A stretch of 64,000 nt of DNA from Salsipaludibacter albus. Lineage in GTDB: Bacteria; Actinomycetota; Nitriliruptoria; Nitriliruptorales; Nitriliruptoraceae. Every line of letters begins with the position of its first letter. Position 1 is the stretch's first letter. The notes beneath the pieces were generated by a model that saw only the letters and a program-made list of their open reading frames with translations, was not told the DNA's origin and did not search any database. Below are positions 15,705-24,390 of this stretch, piece after piece. Position numbers and translations under genes: made by a program. The stretch spans positions 1-64,000 of the forward strand of contig NZ_JAHOPH010000017.1 of assembly GCF_019798055.1 (NCBI RefSeq). Direction: 5' to 3'.

Positions 15705-16996
15705 CCGGCACCCCCGGGCTCCAGCCCCAGCGACCCCGGGGTGATCCGCTCGGGCATCGTCGTGCCGGCGATCGGCTCGGTCGCCAACCCGTCGAGCAGT
15801 CGATCGCGCACGCCCCGGACTCCCGCGGCGAGGGGGGAGGCGAGGCTGCGGGGGAGTGCCACCCCGTCCCGGAGTGCGTCGTCGACCTTGCGGCTGGGCA
15901 GGAAGATCGGGCTGGCGAGCTCGTCCGCCGATCCGCCGAGGCTGGACGCGGCCAGCGACTGGAGGGCGGTGACGATCTCGGCCCGCAGGCGGGGGCTCCG
16001 GGGGGCGCAGGTGATCACCGGGAGGATGCGCGCGACGGGCACGCCGAGGTGGTGGAGGTCCAGCAGGACGCGGACGTGTGCATGGACCCCCTTGAGGCCC
16101 GGTCGGCCGACGAGCACGATCACCTGGGCGCGCAGGGCAGCCGACCGTGCCATCAGGTGGCGTTCTTCGATGTCGGCCGACCCGGTGTCGTCCTCGCCCT
16201 CGAGGTCGGCCTCGATGTCGCACACGACCAGGTCGAAGCAGCGTTGCAGCGAGTCCAGCGTGCTCGAGAAGGCGGTCGGCCGGATGGTGGGCCACTGGCG
16301 CGGGCGACGCAGACCAAGGAGCAGGCGGTAGCCCCGCTCGGTGATGGTGAACGTCTGCGCGACGACGTCCTTGCCCCGTGGTCGGGACACGCGGTGGGCG
16401 TCGACGATGTCCTGCACGGACGGCACGACCACCCGCGAGTCGTGCAGCATCGCCTGGTCGGCCACCCGGCACAGGTCGGCCAGCAGCACGGACTCGTCCC
16501 CGGTCGCGGCCAGTCCCTGGGCGAGTGCGATCGTCGTGACCGACGTGCCGGCGCCGGCCGGCCCGACGACGGCGACGAGCTCGCCGGCACGCTCGTCCCG
16601 CGGGTCGTCGTCGACGGTGCGCACGACGTCGGACTCGCCGATCATCGTGGCGTGCTGGCCGAGCACCTCCAGGAGCTCTGCCCGGTCGTGTGACGGGTGC
16701 AGCACCGAGACGGCGCCGAGGTCGCGCCACTCGCGCAGGTCGGTGGCGACGACGATGGGCACGGCCCCGTGCGAGGCCACCTCGGTCAGCAGGTCGTGGT
16801 CGACGCCTGCCACGTCAGCGTCGAGCACGACGGCCGACCACGCGCGCCCGGAGCGGAGCCGGGACCCGACCTGGGCGGGTGACATGCAGCGGACGACCTC
16901 GCAGGGAACGGCCCCGGTGGTGGCCCACTGGCCGAGCCGCGCGAACCACTCCGCGCGGGGCCGGCCGAGGGCGAGCAGGACGTAGCGCTCCTGCAT
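15701..16996 (-). CDS. cpaE: CpaE/TadZ-like MinD-family localisation ATPase
   Basis: A 431-residue protein with an atypical receiver-like N-terminal domain (~1-130) and a MinD/ParA-type ATPase domain. The deviant P-loop is GPAGAGTSVTT (~149) and the second block LLADLCRVADQ. TadZ proteins place the Tad machine in the cell, usually at a pole. The P-loop has Thr where many MinD proteins have the signature lysine (GKGGxGKT), so ATP hydrolysis may be weak, as in several TadZ proteins. The start shares one base with the cpaB stop. Confidence 0.88.
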   Translation of the reverse strand: MQERYVLLALGRPRAEWFARLGQWATTGAVPCEVVRCMSPAQVGSRLRSGRAWSAVVLDADVAGVDHDLLTEVASHGAVPIVVATDLREWRDLGAVSVLHPSHDRAELLEVLGQHATMIGESDVVRTVDDDPRDERAGELVAVVGPAGAGTSVTTIALAQGLAATGDESVLLADLCRVADQAMLHDSRVVVPSVQDIVDAHRVSRPRGKDVVAQTFTITERGYRLLLGLRRPRQWPTIRPTAFSSTLDSLQRCFDLVVCDIEADLEGEDDTGSADIEERHLMARSAALRAQVIVLVGRPGLKGVHAHVRVLLDLHHLGVPVARILPVITCAPRSPRLRAEIVTALQSLAASSLGGSADELASPIFLPSRKVDDALRDGVALPRSLASPLAAGVRGVRDRLLDGLATEPIAGTTMPERITPGSLGLEPGGAG

Positions 16997-17841
16997 CAGC
17001 CACCCCCGGTCGGTGACGTGCTGGGTGGTGGCTCGGTGGGCGCAGCGGTCTCCGGGGCAGCGGCGGGAGTCGTCGCGTCGGGCTCGGCCGGTCCGGTGTC
17101 GTCGACCGGCGACGAACCGAGGTCCTCCGCGAACGGGCTGTCGGCGACCATGGAGGTCTCGGCCGGGTCGGACGGCGTCGCGGAGTCCCCGGTCCGTGCC
17201 GACGCCACCAGGTGGACCGCCGCCTCGTCGACCGCGTTGCCCAGTGCCAGCACCCGAGCCGGATCGTCCACGGCCAGGGTGATGGTCACGGCCCCGCCGT
17301 CGATGGTGCCCCGGACGACCTCCAGGCCGGTCGCGACGTAGCCGGTCCGCCCGTCGGCGGTCGCCATCACGTCGACACGGTCACCCGGGTCGAGTTGTCC
17401 TGCCAGGGCACGCGAGGTCGGCAGTTCGAAGCTGAACAGCGAGCGACCCGGTGCGGCGTCGGGGGTTCGCACGACGCTGCGTGTCACGAGGTCGCCAGCG
17501 GACAGGGGTGCGATGGCGATCGCGCCCACGAGTTCGTCCACCTGGGCGAAGGTCCGGTCGGCCTGGGCGTCGGGGAGGTCGATCGCCACGGTGTCGAGGT
17601 CGTCGACGGCGAGTTCGTCCCCGGCGGCGACCGTCGTGCTCACGACGACCCACCGGGTGGTCGGCTCCGCCGTCGCGGAGAGCCAGGCGGCGAACACCCC
17701 GATGACCGCGAGCGTGATGAGGAGTGCGCCGACGACCGCGCGTCCACCGGGCAGGGAGCGTCGACGAGCGACCTGGCGGTCGTCCGGCTCCGGCTCCGTC
17801 CGTCCGATCGGTGCGCTGGTCGCGGTTCCGAGGTCAGGCAC
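16996..17841 (-). CDS. cpaB: CpaB/RcpC-like SAF-domain protein
   Basis: A 281-residue envelope protein with one N-terminal membrane anchor (AVVGALLITLAVIGVFAAWL), a SAF domain (VVVSTTVAAGDELAVDDL), an RcpC-type domain with LDPGDRVDVMA, and a Pro/Thr/Ala-rich tail. CpaB supports Tad pilus assembly across the envelope. It starts at GTG (17839-17841) with GAGGAG five bases upstream. In a Gram-positive without secretin it may link to the cell wall instead. Confidence 0.87.
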   Translation of the reverse strand: MPDLGTATSAPIGRTEPEPDDRQVARRRSLPGGRAVVGALLITLAVIGVFAAWLSATAEPTTRWVVVSTTVAAGDELAVDDLDTVAIDLPDAQADRTFAQVDELVGAIAIAPLSAGDLVTRSVVRTPDAAPGRSLFSFELPTSRALAGQLDPGDRVDVMATADGRTGYVATGLEVVRGTIDGGAVTITLAVDDPARVLALGNAVDEAAVHLVASARTGDSATPSDPAETSMVADSPFAEDLGSSPVDDTGPAEPDATTPAAAPETAAPTEPPPSTSPTGGG

Positions 17842-17877
17842 GGTGGTCTCCTCGGTGGTCGGTTCGCGGCCGCGTGG

Positions 17878-18432
17878 TCATCGGTGGTCCACCAGGACCA
17901 CCTGGACGGCATCGGTCGCGACGTAGACGGGCTGGCCGCCAGGCCCCTGGTCCAGGGTGAGGACGTCCTCGCCCACCGCCACGAGTCGGCCGCGGACCGG
18001 TTCGGGCCGGCCCCGGACGACCACGGCCAGGTGGGGGCGGTCGGCCTCCCAACGGGCCAGGACGTGGGGCAGGGTCCGGTCCAGGGCGGCACTCCGGTTG
18101 CCCTGTGCCACGGCGACGCGTCGTTCTGGATCGGGGCGCGCCGTCACGACGTCGGACAGCCGGACATGGGCGCGCTGGTCCGCCGAGGTCGCGACGACGA
18201 CGTGGTCCGGCGCGACGGCCAGGAGGCTGCCCTGCACGAGGTGGTCGCCCGGAAGCTCGAGGGTCACGCCGGCGCGCTGCTCGGCAAGGTCGCGGAGGGT
18301 CCCCGCGAGCGTGGCGGTCTCGACCGAGACCCGCCGGAGCAGGTGGGCATCCGCACGGTCCGCGACGGCCCGGTCCAGCAGGGCGTCGTCACGAAGTCCG
18401 ACGGTCGGGTCGTGTCCCGGTCGCCAGGTCAT
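17878..18432 (-). CDS. Conserved Tad-operon protein with two Sm/SH3-like repeats
   Basis: A 184-residue protein with no signal peptide. Two similar beta-barrel-like segments can be seen: VQGSLLAVAPDHVVVA...VRLSDVV (~72-100) and VRGRLVAVGEDVLTLD...VATDAVQVV (~145-180). The region between is charged. I do not recognise a named family. Its ATG overlaps the stop of the LysM gene (ATGA) and cpaB follows, so it belongs to the Tad operon and is probably cytoplasmic. Confidence 0.7.
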   Translation of the reverse strand: MTWRPGHDPTVGLRDDALLDRAVADRADAHLLRRVSVETATLAGTLRDLAEQRAGVTLELPGDHLVQGSLLAVAPDHVVVATSADQRAHVRLSDVVTARPDPERRVAVAQGNRSAALDRTLPHVLARWEADRPHLAVVVRGRPEPVRGRLVAVGEDVLTLDQGPGGQPVYVATDAVQVVLVDHR

Positions 18433-19673
18433 CCGGCTTCCGATGTCGGCGCGGGGAAGCGCATGACCTGGCCCGGGAGGATCAGGTCGGGATTGTCCCG
18501 GTCGACGAGCCGGTCACGGTTGACCTCGACCAGTCGTCGCCACCACGTGGCGACCTCGTCCTCGGTCGGGACCCGGCCGAGGTGGCGGGCGACCTCGCGC
18601 TCGGCCACACCCCAGAAGTGGTCGCCGGCCACCACGGTCCAGGTGGTGGCCTCCGACGCGTCGACGTTGACCGTGGGTTCGCCGTCGGGTGCTGTGGTCG
18701 CCTGGTCTGCGTCCGCCCCGCTGCTCCGGTCGGCGGTCTCGGCCGCGGCCGCTCCGGTCGCCTCGGCGGTGGCTGGCTCGTCCGGCCCCGTCATCGTCTC
18801 GTTCGACTCCTCCCGGGTGGACGTCGGTGTCTCGTCGGGTGCGGGGGACGGGACGCGGACCAGCCGCGGGGGGTCGTCCGGGTGGTTCGCGGTCGGGTCG
18901 TCAGGACTCGGGTCGGGGACGTCGGTCACGCGGTCGTGATCGGTCCCCGGAGAGGGGCGCGGCGCAGGATCGACCGGCGGGGTGCTCGTGGGACCGGGTG
19001 GAGATGGGGACGTGGCCGAAGGTGCCGGCTGCGAGGTGGTCGGGTCGCCCGAGGGAGTGTCCGCTGGTGCCGGCGTGGTCGGGCCGGCGGAGGGGGGTGC
19101 CCGACGCAGGCGTGGTGGGGTGGTCGGGGAGACGGCCGGATCCGGAGTGGGCGTGGGGTTCGGGAGTCGACGCAGCGACGGTGGACTGGTGGCCGCTCGT
19201 GGGAGGTCGACGCTGCCACGCACCCCGGCGGGCAGCGGGGCGGCCGCGGCAGTCGCCGGACCCGACGTGTTCGCGAAGGCGGCGCCCGGACCCGACGCCA
19301 TGGGGGTCGCGGCCATGACGCCAGCCCCCACCATGGCCGTGGCCAGGTGGCGGGCCATGGTGGGCGTGATGACTCGGGCCAGGGATCCCAGCCAACCCGC
19401 GTCGGTCAGGACCGCGATGACCTGCAGCGCGGTCACGGCGAGCAGGTACCACGCAAGGGCGAGTGCGGCCACGCGGACGAGCGCCATCGCGACCAGCACC
19501 GGCGAGCGCGAACTCGCCCAGTCGAGCCACGAGCCGGGCGCACCGAGGTCGGGCGCTGCCAGTGCGGGCGGCACCAGGAGGTGCAGGCCCAGCACCACCG
19601 AGGCGAGGAGGCAGACACCGAGGACCGCACGAGCCGGTTGGCTCGATCGAGACTCCGGCGGGGGGACCGGCAT
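18429..19673 (-). CDS. LysM-domain membrane protein, first gene of the Tad operon
   Basis: A 414-residue protein with two N-terminal hydrophobic segments (AVLGVCLLASVVLGLHLLV and VRVAALALAWYLLAVTALQV), a hydrophobic patch near 108-120, a long Pro/Ser/Thr/Asp-rich linker (~150-340), and a C-terminal LysM-like domain (WTVVAGDHFWGVAEREV ... NPDLILPGQ). LysM binds peptidoglycan, so the protein could tie the Tad machine to the cell wall. The layout resembles LysM proteins beside actinobacterial export ATPases. The promoter must lie in the 198-base gap shared with the divergent gene at 19872. Confidence 0.8.
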   Translation of the reverse strand: MPVPPPESRSSQPARAVLGVCLLASVVLGLHLLVPPALAAPDLGAPGSWLDWASSRSPVLVAMALVRVAALALAWYLLAVTALQVIAVLTDAGWLGSLARVITPTMARHLATAMVGAGVMAATPMASGPGAAFANTSGPATAAAAPLPAGVRGSVDLPRAATSPPSLRRLPNPTPTPDPAVSPTTPPRLRRAPPSAGPTTPAPADTPSGDPTTSQPAPSATSPSPPGPTSTPPVDPAPRPSPGTDHDRVTDVPDPSPDDPTANHPDDPPRLVRVPSPAPDETPTSTREESNETMTGPDEPATAEATGAAAAETADRSSGADADQATTAPDGEPTVNVDASEATTWTVVAGDHFWGVAEREVARHLGRVPTEDEVATWWRRLVEVNRDRLVDRDNPDLILPGQVMRFPAPTSEAG

Positions 19674-19871
19674 GGCGTCTCCGGGGGGTGGACGTCATGC
19701 CGGACGCTACAAGAGGTCACGTGGACCGGCAACGGGCGGCCTTCCGAACCTGTGGACAACCTCGACCGCCGTGTCGGCCGGTGTCCCCATCCCGAGGGGA
19801 CCCCGGTCCCTGTGCATGGTGGTTTGCAGGACCTAGCGTCAGCGGTGCCAGCACGGGGATCGGGGCGCACC

Positions 19872-20594
19872 ATGGCCAAGGGCAGGAACAAGGACGAGGT
19901 CGGGGACCTTCAGGCCGCCGCCGGGACAGACGGCGGGGACGCGCCGCCGCCTGCAAACGGCGACGACGGCTCTGCCGCAGCCAACACCATGCCGCAGTTT
20001 GCCTTCGAGGAGCTCGGCGTCATCGGCATCGCCTTGGCCCTGGTCGTGCTGGTCGCGATCCTCATGGTCATGGAGGCTCCTGACTGGACGGCCGAGCAGA
20101 CGAACGTCAAGACCACGACGATCACGAATTCCGATGGCACGAGCGTCGAGGTGGTCACCGCACGAGACTTTCCGTTCGCTGCTCAGATGGCTCGACTGCT
20201 CGCTCTGGGTGGACTCGGAGTCATCGCACTGGGGGCGTGGCTGCAGGCTGCCGCCATGAGGAAGGCCGTCGTGCGAACCGAGCTGCCCCAGGCAGAGATT
20301 CTCGGCGGTCGTGCACTGCCTGGCTTCGAGAAGGTCGTGACGGCGGTCGGGGAGGCTTTCAGCAAGTTGAAGCCCCCCGTGGCGCTGGTGGTGGCTGGCC
20401 TCCTGATGCTCTTGGCGGCCGGCTGGATCGCGGTCGAGACGTTGCCGGTCAGGTCTGCGCCGGCTGGGACCACGAGCGATGCCGAGTCCGAGTCGGAGTC
20501 ATCCGCGACTCCAGACCCGACAGCGACGTCGACACCCACGGGTGGCCCTGCCACCGGTGACGAGCCGCTGCCGACGTCCACGCCGACTGGCTGA
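19872..20594 (+). CDS. Hypothetical membrane protein with three helices
   Basis: A 240-residue protein of unknown function, divergent from the Tad operon. It has a charged, Ala/Gly-rich N-terminus, three hydrophobic helices (ELGVIGIALALVVLVAIL ~45, LLALGGLGVIALGAWLQAAA ~102, VALVVAGLLMLLAAGWIAV ~167), and a Ser/Thr/Pro-rich tail ending TSTPTG. A short polar stretch between helices one and two reads TTTITNSDGTSVEVV and is probably extracellular. Base composition is less GC-rich than its neighbours. Confidence 0.7.
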   Translation: MAKGRNKDEVGDLQAAAGTDGGDAPPPANGDDGSAAANTMPQFAFEELGVIGIALALVVLVAILMVMEAPDWTAEQTNVKTTTITNSDGTSVEVVTARDFPFAAQMARLLALGGLGVIALGAWLQAAAMRKAVVRTELPQAEILGGRALPGFEKVVTAVGEAFSKLKPPVALVVAGLLMLLAAGWIAVETLPVRSAPAGTTSDAESESESSATPDPTATSTPTGGPATGDEPLPTSTPTG

Positions 20595-20679
20595 GGCGCC
20601 TCGCACCAAGGTGAGTCGATTCAGCCGAGTCCGTCCAGCCAGTCGTCCGGGGCCGCCGCGACGCGCTCTGCACTGGGGG

Positions 20680-21135
20680 TCAGGCGGATGCGGGAGCGGG
20701 GGTGACGCCGAGCTGGCCGAGCATGCCGGCAACGTCCATGATGATGCGGCTCTCCACGAACATGCCGTCGCGGAAGCGGTCGATGGTCCAGGTCTCGACC
20801 GTGGCGGCGCGCCCGGTCGCTGGGATGCCCATGAATTCGCCGTCGTGTGTGCCTGTCCACGTGGAGAAGCCCAGGACCCTGTCGCCCTCCACGAGGGTGT
20901 CGTGGATCGTCCAGTGCAGGTCCGGGAAGCCGGTGAACATCATGCCGAGCACGTCGGCAAGGCCGGCCCGGCCGGGGCCCTGGCCGGGGAGCGGGTTCAA
21001 CTCCACGAAGTCCTCGGCGACGATCTCGTCCAGCGCCCCGTCGAGGTCCTGGGCGTTGATCACGTCGTCGATGAAGCGTTGCTGGAGGACCCGGACGTCC
21101 TGCTGGACGGCGGAGTTGGTCAGGGTGGCGGTCAT
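20680..21135 (-). CDS. SnoaL-like/ester cyclase polyketide-cyclase fold protein
   Basis: A 151-residue NTF2-like protein. FPDLHWTIHDTLVEGDRV and GTHDGEFMGIPATGR are typical of the SnoaL-like ester cyclase family, in which the fold holds a hydrophobic substrate pocket. The ATG at 21133-21135 follows AAAGG. It is last in the TetR operon. The substrate is unknown; related proteins are often small-molecule isomerases or hydrolases of uncertain role. Confidence 0.82.
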   Translation of the reverse strand: MTATLTNSAVQQDVRVLQQRFIDDVINAQDLDGALDEIVAEDFVELNPLPGQGPGRAGLADVLGMMFTGFPDLHWTIHDTLVEGDRVLGFSTWTGTHDGEFMGIPATGRAATVETWTIDRFRDGMFVESRIIMDVAGMLGQLGVTPAPASA

Positions 21136-21170
21136 GGTGGTGCCTTTCGGTCGAGGGTTCGGGTGGGGGC

Positions 21171-21917
21171 TCACAGCGGCAGCGGGTGGCGCATCACGCC
21201 TGTGCCGGGAAGTCGTCCGCACAGGGTGCGGACGAACTCGAGCGCGTCCATCTCGACGTGCTCCCCGCCCGTGCCCTGGCTGAAGGTGCCGCCGGCGGTG
21301 CCGGTCAGGTGCATGTCGAAGGGTTCTTCGTGGAGTGCTGCCCATTCTCGGACGATGTCGGCGACCAGGCGGCCGTCGTGGTCGATGTGCAGGTCCATGG
21401 GCCGACCGATGGCGGCGTGGATGTCGATGCGGTGCGCCCAGACGTCACGGGTGAACCCCACTTCCAGGAGGTAGTTCACCGGTTTCCAACCGATCGGGGC
21501 GCCGAACGGCACCGGGGTGTAGCGCAGCGGCAGGGGCGTGCCGAACCGGCCCTCGACCGCCTTGCCGCCGACTGCGGCGAGCTGCGCGACCACCTCGGCG
21601 TTGCTGAGTTCCGAGCGCTCGCGGATCTGGAACTCGTTGAGGCCGTCGACCCAGTGGTGGGCGTCGATCTCCTTGTTGAGCGCCAGGCCACGTCGCAGCT
21701 GGTGCAGGAAGACCAGCGGGGAGGCCTGGGCATCGGCCGAGCCGAGGACGTGCAGGACCATCCGGCGGACGTCCCACCCGGGGCAGGCGGTGTCGTTCGC
21801 CCACTCCTGCGGGGTCAACGAGACGGCCAGGGCCGCGAACCTGTCGAACTCGTCCTGGGCGAGCCCCCGGGCCTGCCTGCGGTCGATGCGGATGGCTCCA
21901 GTGGTGGTGGGACTCAT
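21171..21917 (-). CDS. Maleylpyruvate isomerase-like, DinB-fold protein
   Basis: A 248-residue protein of the mycothiol-dependent maleylpyruvate isomerase N-terminal/TIGR03083 type. Metal ligands of the DinB-like bundle are suggested by MVLHVLGS (His near 56) and FTRDVWAHRIDIH (His near 161 and 165). The N-terminal pattern LTPQEWANDTACPGWDVR is typical of this family in actinobacteria. The start overlaps the tetR stop. It probably acts in thiol-dependent metabolism or detoxification under TetR control. Confidence 0.82.
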   Translation of the reverse strand: MSPTTTGAIRIDRRQARGLAQDEFDRFAALAVSLTPQEWANDTACPGWDVRRMVLHVLGSADAQASPLVFLHQLRRGLALNKEIDAHHWVDGLNEFQIRERSELSNAEVVAQLAAVGGKAVEGRFGTPLPLRYTPVPFGAPIGWKPVNYLLEVGFTRDVWAHRIDIHAAIGRPMDLHIDHDGRLVADIVREWAALHEEPFDMHLTGTAGGTFSQGTGGEHVEMDALEFVRTLCGRLPGTGVMRHPLPL

Positions 21918-22498
21918 CGGACGCTCCTGTTCGTGGCATCGTCGACCAGGAGGTCGATCATTCGGTCCAGGTGCTGCAGCCAGCGGTCACCCCCCGGCTC
22001 GTTGCTCATCTGCGAATCGATCAGACCGGCGGTCACCGCGACGAGGCAGTCGATGTCCCCCTGGTTGGTCACGCCGGCCGCATCCGCCGCGACGACGACG
22101 TGGCCGAGCACCTCCTGGGCCACGGCGTAGGACTCGGCACTCGGCTCGAACCCCGGGATCACGCGGCTGAACAGCAGCGAGTAGCGCTCCGGATCTTCGA
22201 CGGCGAAGTCGGCAACGACCCGCAGGCAGACCTTGAGCGCTGCCTCCGCGTCGTCGGGGAGGTCGACCGAGTCGAGCGTCTCCAGCAACTGCTGGTTGCC
22301 GTCGGCGAACATCGCGTCGTACAGGGCGTTCTTGGAGTCGAAGTAGGTGTACAACGACGGCTGCTGCACCCCGACCTCCGTGGCCAGGTCCCGCAGCGAG
22401 AACACCTGGATCCCCTGCTCGTGCGCAAGGCTCCAGGCCGCCTCGACGATCGAGGCGATCCGTGCCTCCCGACGCTGCGCGACCTTGCTGGCGACCAC
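21914..22498 (-). CDS. TetR-family repressor with Tn10-TetR-like recognition helix
   Basis: A 194-residue repressor. The N-terminal helix-turn-helix runs ~12-58 and its recognition helix is GVQQPSLYTYF (43-53). This resembles the DNA-reading helix of the tetracycline repressor TetR(B), which reads VEQPTLYWHV, with Gln, Pro, Ser/Thr and Tyr retained. The C-terminal ligand domain is unlike tetracycline TetR as far as I can see. It starts at GTG (22496-22498). Two palindromes very like tet operators lie 22 bases upstream, so autoregulation of tetR and its two downstream genes is likely. Confidence 0.92.
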   Translation of the reverse strand: MVASKVAQRREARIASIVEAAWSLAHEQGIQVFSLRDLATEVGVQQPSLYTYFDSKNALYDAMFADGNQQLLETLDSVDLPDDAEAALKVCLRVVADFAVEDPERYSLLFSRVIPGFEPSAESYAVAQEVLGHVVVAADAAGVTNQGDIDCLVAVTAGLIDSQMSNEPGGDRWLQHLDRMIDLLVDDATNRSVR

Positions 22499-22517
22499 AG
22501 GGCTCCCCGCTCATTGG

Positions 22518-22559
22518 TTCCTATCAGTGATAGGGATCATTACCTATCACTGATAGGAA
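22518..22559 (-). promoter_or_regulatory. Two tandem tetO-like operators
   Basis: CCTATCAGTGATAGG (22520-22534) and CCTATCACTGATAGG (22543-22557) are near-perfect 15-bp palindromes with centres 23 bases apart. The 19-base window around the first differs from Tn10 tetO2 at two positions only. Both sit directly upstream of the tetR start, in a locally AT-rich stretch likely to contain the promoter. Confidence 0.88.
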
Positions 22560-22689
22560 GTCAAGCCCTCGGCGGCGTGGCCTCGCGGTCGAAGGGACGG
22601 GAACGCCGTTCCATGGCCATGGCCTGTGTGACGAGACCATCGGTCTGCTCCAGGGACGGCCCGTTCATGTAAGGGACTCGGTCGGTGAT

Positions 22690-22953
22690 CACGGTCGGGT
22701 CCCAGGGTGCATGATGGCATCCCGGCGGTTCCGGGTCGAGGCGAGACTCCGGTTCTGGAGGCCACCTGGAGTGGTGCTCCGTTGGTCTGAGTGCCTGCCC
22801 GGGTCGCCACGGATGACCCGGTTGAGGGAAGTGGGGGCCACCGTCGAGTGGTGCCCCGGTTGCAGCACATGAGTGGGCTGCCGCGGTGACGCGGTCGGAT
22901 GCTCTTGGGACCGTTGGTGTCACCGTCGGGTCGACTCGACGACGGGAGACATC
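22690..22953 (+). ncRNA. Candidate IS110 left-end bridge RNA region
   Basis: The ~260 bases before the IS110 transposase have no gene but clear structure. CCGGGTC (22799-22805) and GACCCGG (22815-22821) form a perfect 7-bp stem. On each side lies a related segment (about 22770-22793 and 22837-22862) sharing GGCCACC and GAGTGGTGC-type blocks, each able to form a CCAC/GTGG hairpin. IS110 elements encode a structured bridge RNA with two guide loops in this position. Exact ends and guides were not determined. Confidence 0.4.
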
Positions 22954-24390
22954 ATGGAGACAGGACACCGGCAGCGACGGATCGTGGGGTTGGATCTGGG
23001 GGTGGCGTCGCGGCACACCGCCCAGGTTCTTGACGAGCAGGTGGAGGTGATCGCCAAGCGTCGGGTCGAACCGACCGTGGAAGGGTTCACCACGTTGGAA
23101 CAGGCCGCGCTGGCGGGGGCGGATCCGGGCACGCGTCTGGAGGTGGTGATCGAACCGACCGGGGCGGCGTGGTTGCCGGTCGCGGTGTGGTTCACCCGCC
23201 GGGGCCACACCGTGTTTCGGGTCTCGACCCAGAAGGCGGCCGATCTGCGTCGGTTCCTGTCGCGGCACGCGAAGTCCAACAGCATCGACGCGCACACCCT
23301 GGCCCGGCTGCCACTGATCGACCCCGACGGGCTGACACCGGTGGCGCTGCCGGCCACGGCCGCCGCGGCCACTCTGGACCGCCGGGTGCGGGCTGCGGCC
23401 CGTCTGACCGACGAGATCGGGACCCACAAGCGCCGCCTGATCGAACTGGCCCGCCAGGCCATCCCGACCATCGGGACCGTGCTCGCCAGCCCGCTGAGTC
23501 GCACCGACCTGGCCGTGCTGGAACGCTACGCCGATCCTCGCCGGCTGGCTGCGGTCCGTCCCGATCGGCTCACCGCGCTGATCCACCGTGTTGCGCACGG
23601 CCACGGAGATCCTGCCGCCAAGGCCGAGGCGTTCCGGTCAGCCGCCCGTGCCGCCCTCGACCTCTACGGCGACCATGCCGCGATCAGCTTCGACAGCCTC
23701 GCCGACGAGATCACCACCGAGATCCGTCTCATCCGGACCCTCGAGACCGAACGCGACCGCCACACCGACGCCCGCGAACATGCCTACCGCACCGTCGATG
23801 CCACCCAGCTGGCCCGCACCCTGCCCGGTATCGCCACCACCGGCGGCCCGATCCTGGTCGCGGTCATGGGCGATCCCCACCGGTTCCCCAACGCGGCCGC
23901 GTTCAAGTCCTACGTCGGCCTGGCCCCCCGCGCCTCCGAAACCGGCAACACCGACCGCAAGGGCCAACCCATGTCCAAGGCCGGCAACCGCCGGCTCCGC
24001 ACCCAACTGATCCGCTCGGCCGAGACCGCCCGCCAGCTCGACCCCCAACTCGCCGCGGTCTACCACGACCAGATGGTCCACAAGGGCGCCGTGCACACCA
24101 AAGCCCTCGCCGTGGTCGCCGCCCGACTCGCCGAACGTGCCTGGACCGTCATGGCCCGCAACAGCCCCTACGAACTCCGCGACCTCCACGGCAACCCCGT
24201 CGATCCCGCCACGGCCCGACGCATCATCACCGACCACTACACCGTGCCCGACCACATCCGCCGACAACGCCGATCCCACAAGAGCGGGAAGGCCCCTCAC
24301 AGCGCACAGCGCTCACCGAGGCGACCTTCCCAACCCAAGCATCCCACCAGCCACACCACAACGTCAACCCCGGACGAAACCGCCGCTTGA
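22954..24390 (+). CDS. IS110-family transposase (bridge-RNA-guided recombinase type)
   Basis: A 478-residue DEDD recombinase. The RuvC-like N-terminal domain starts RRIVGLDLGVASRHT (first Asp), with VIEPTGA (Glu) and KSNSIDAHTLAR (last acidic pair) following. The C-terminal Tnp20 domain shows LPGIATTGGPILVAVMGDP and YVGLAPRASETG, including the serine region used for strand cleavage in this family. The final ~45 residues are basic and low complexity. The ATG at 22954 is chosen because RRIVGLDLG is the normal start region. It appears intact. Confidence 0.93.
   Translation: METGHRQRRIVGLDLGVASRHTAQVLDEQVEVIAKRRVEPTVEGFTTLEQAALAGADPGTRLEVVIEPTGAAWLPVAVWFTRRGHTVFRVSTQKAADLRRFLSRHAKSNSIDAHTLARLPLIDPDGLTPVALPATAAAATLDRRVRAAARLTDEIGTHKRRLIELARQAIPTIGTVLASPLSRTDLAVLERYADPRRLAAVRPDRLTALIHRVAHGHGDPAAKAEAFRSAARAALDLYGDHAAISFDSLADEITTEIRLIRTLETERDRHTDAREHAYRTVDATQLARTLPGIATTGGPILVAVMGDPHRFPNAAAFKSYVGLAPRASETGNTDRKGQPMSKAGNRRLRTQLIRSAETARQLDPQLAAVYHDQMVHKGAVHTKALAVVAARLAERAWTVMARNSPYELRDLHGNPVDPATARRIITDHYTVPDHIRRQRRSHKSGKAPHSAQRSPRRPSQPKHPTSHTTTSTPDETAA

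Noticed and set aside
17878-18432. Possible WXG100 secretion substrate for the EccC-like ATPase
   Set aside because: Too long, no WXG turn and no helical hairpin; the protein looks beta-rich instead.
22561-22680. Minus-strand frame ending in VPYMNGPSLEQTDGLVTQA just upstream of the tetO sites, possibly the C-terminus of a gene cut by IS110
   Set aside because: No family recognised, only ~40 codons, and the IS110 left border is not fixed, so it may be chance coding potential.
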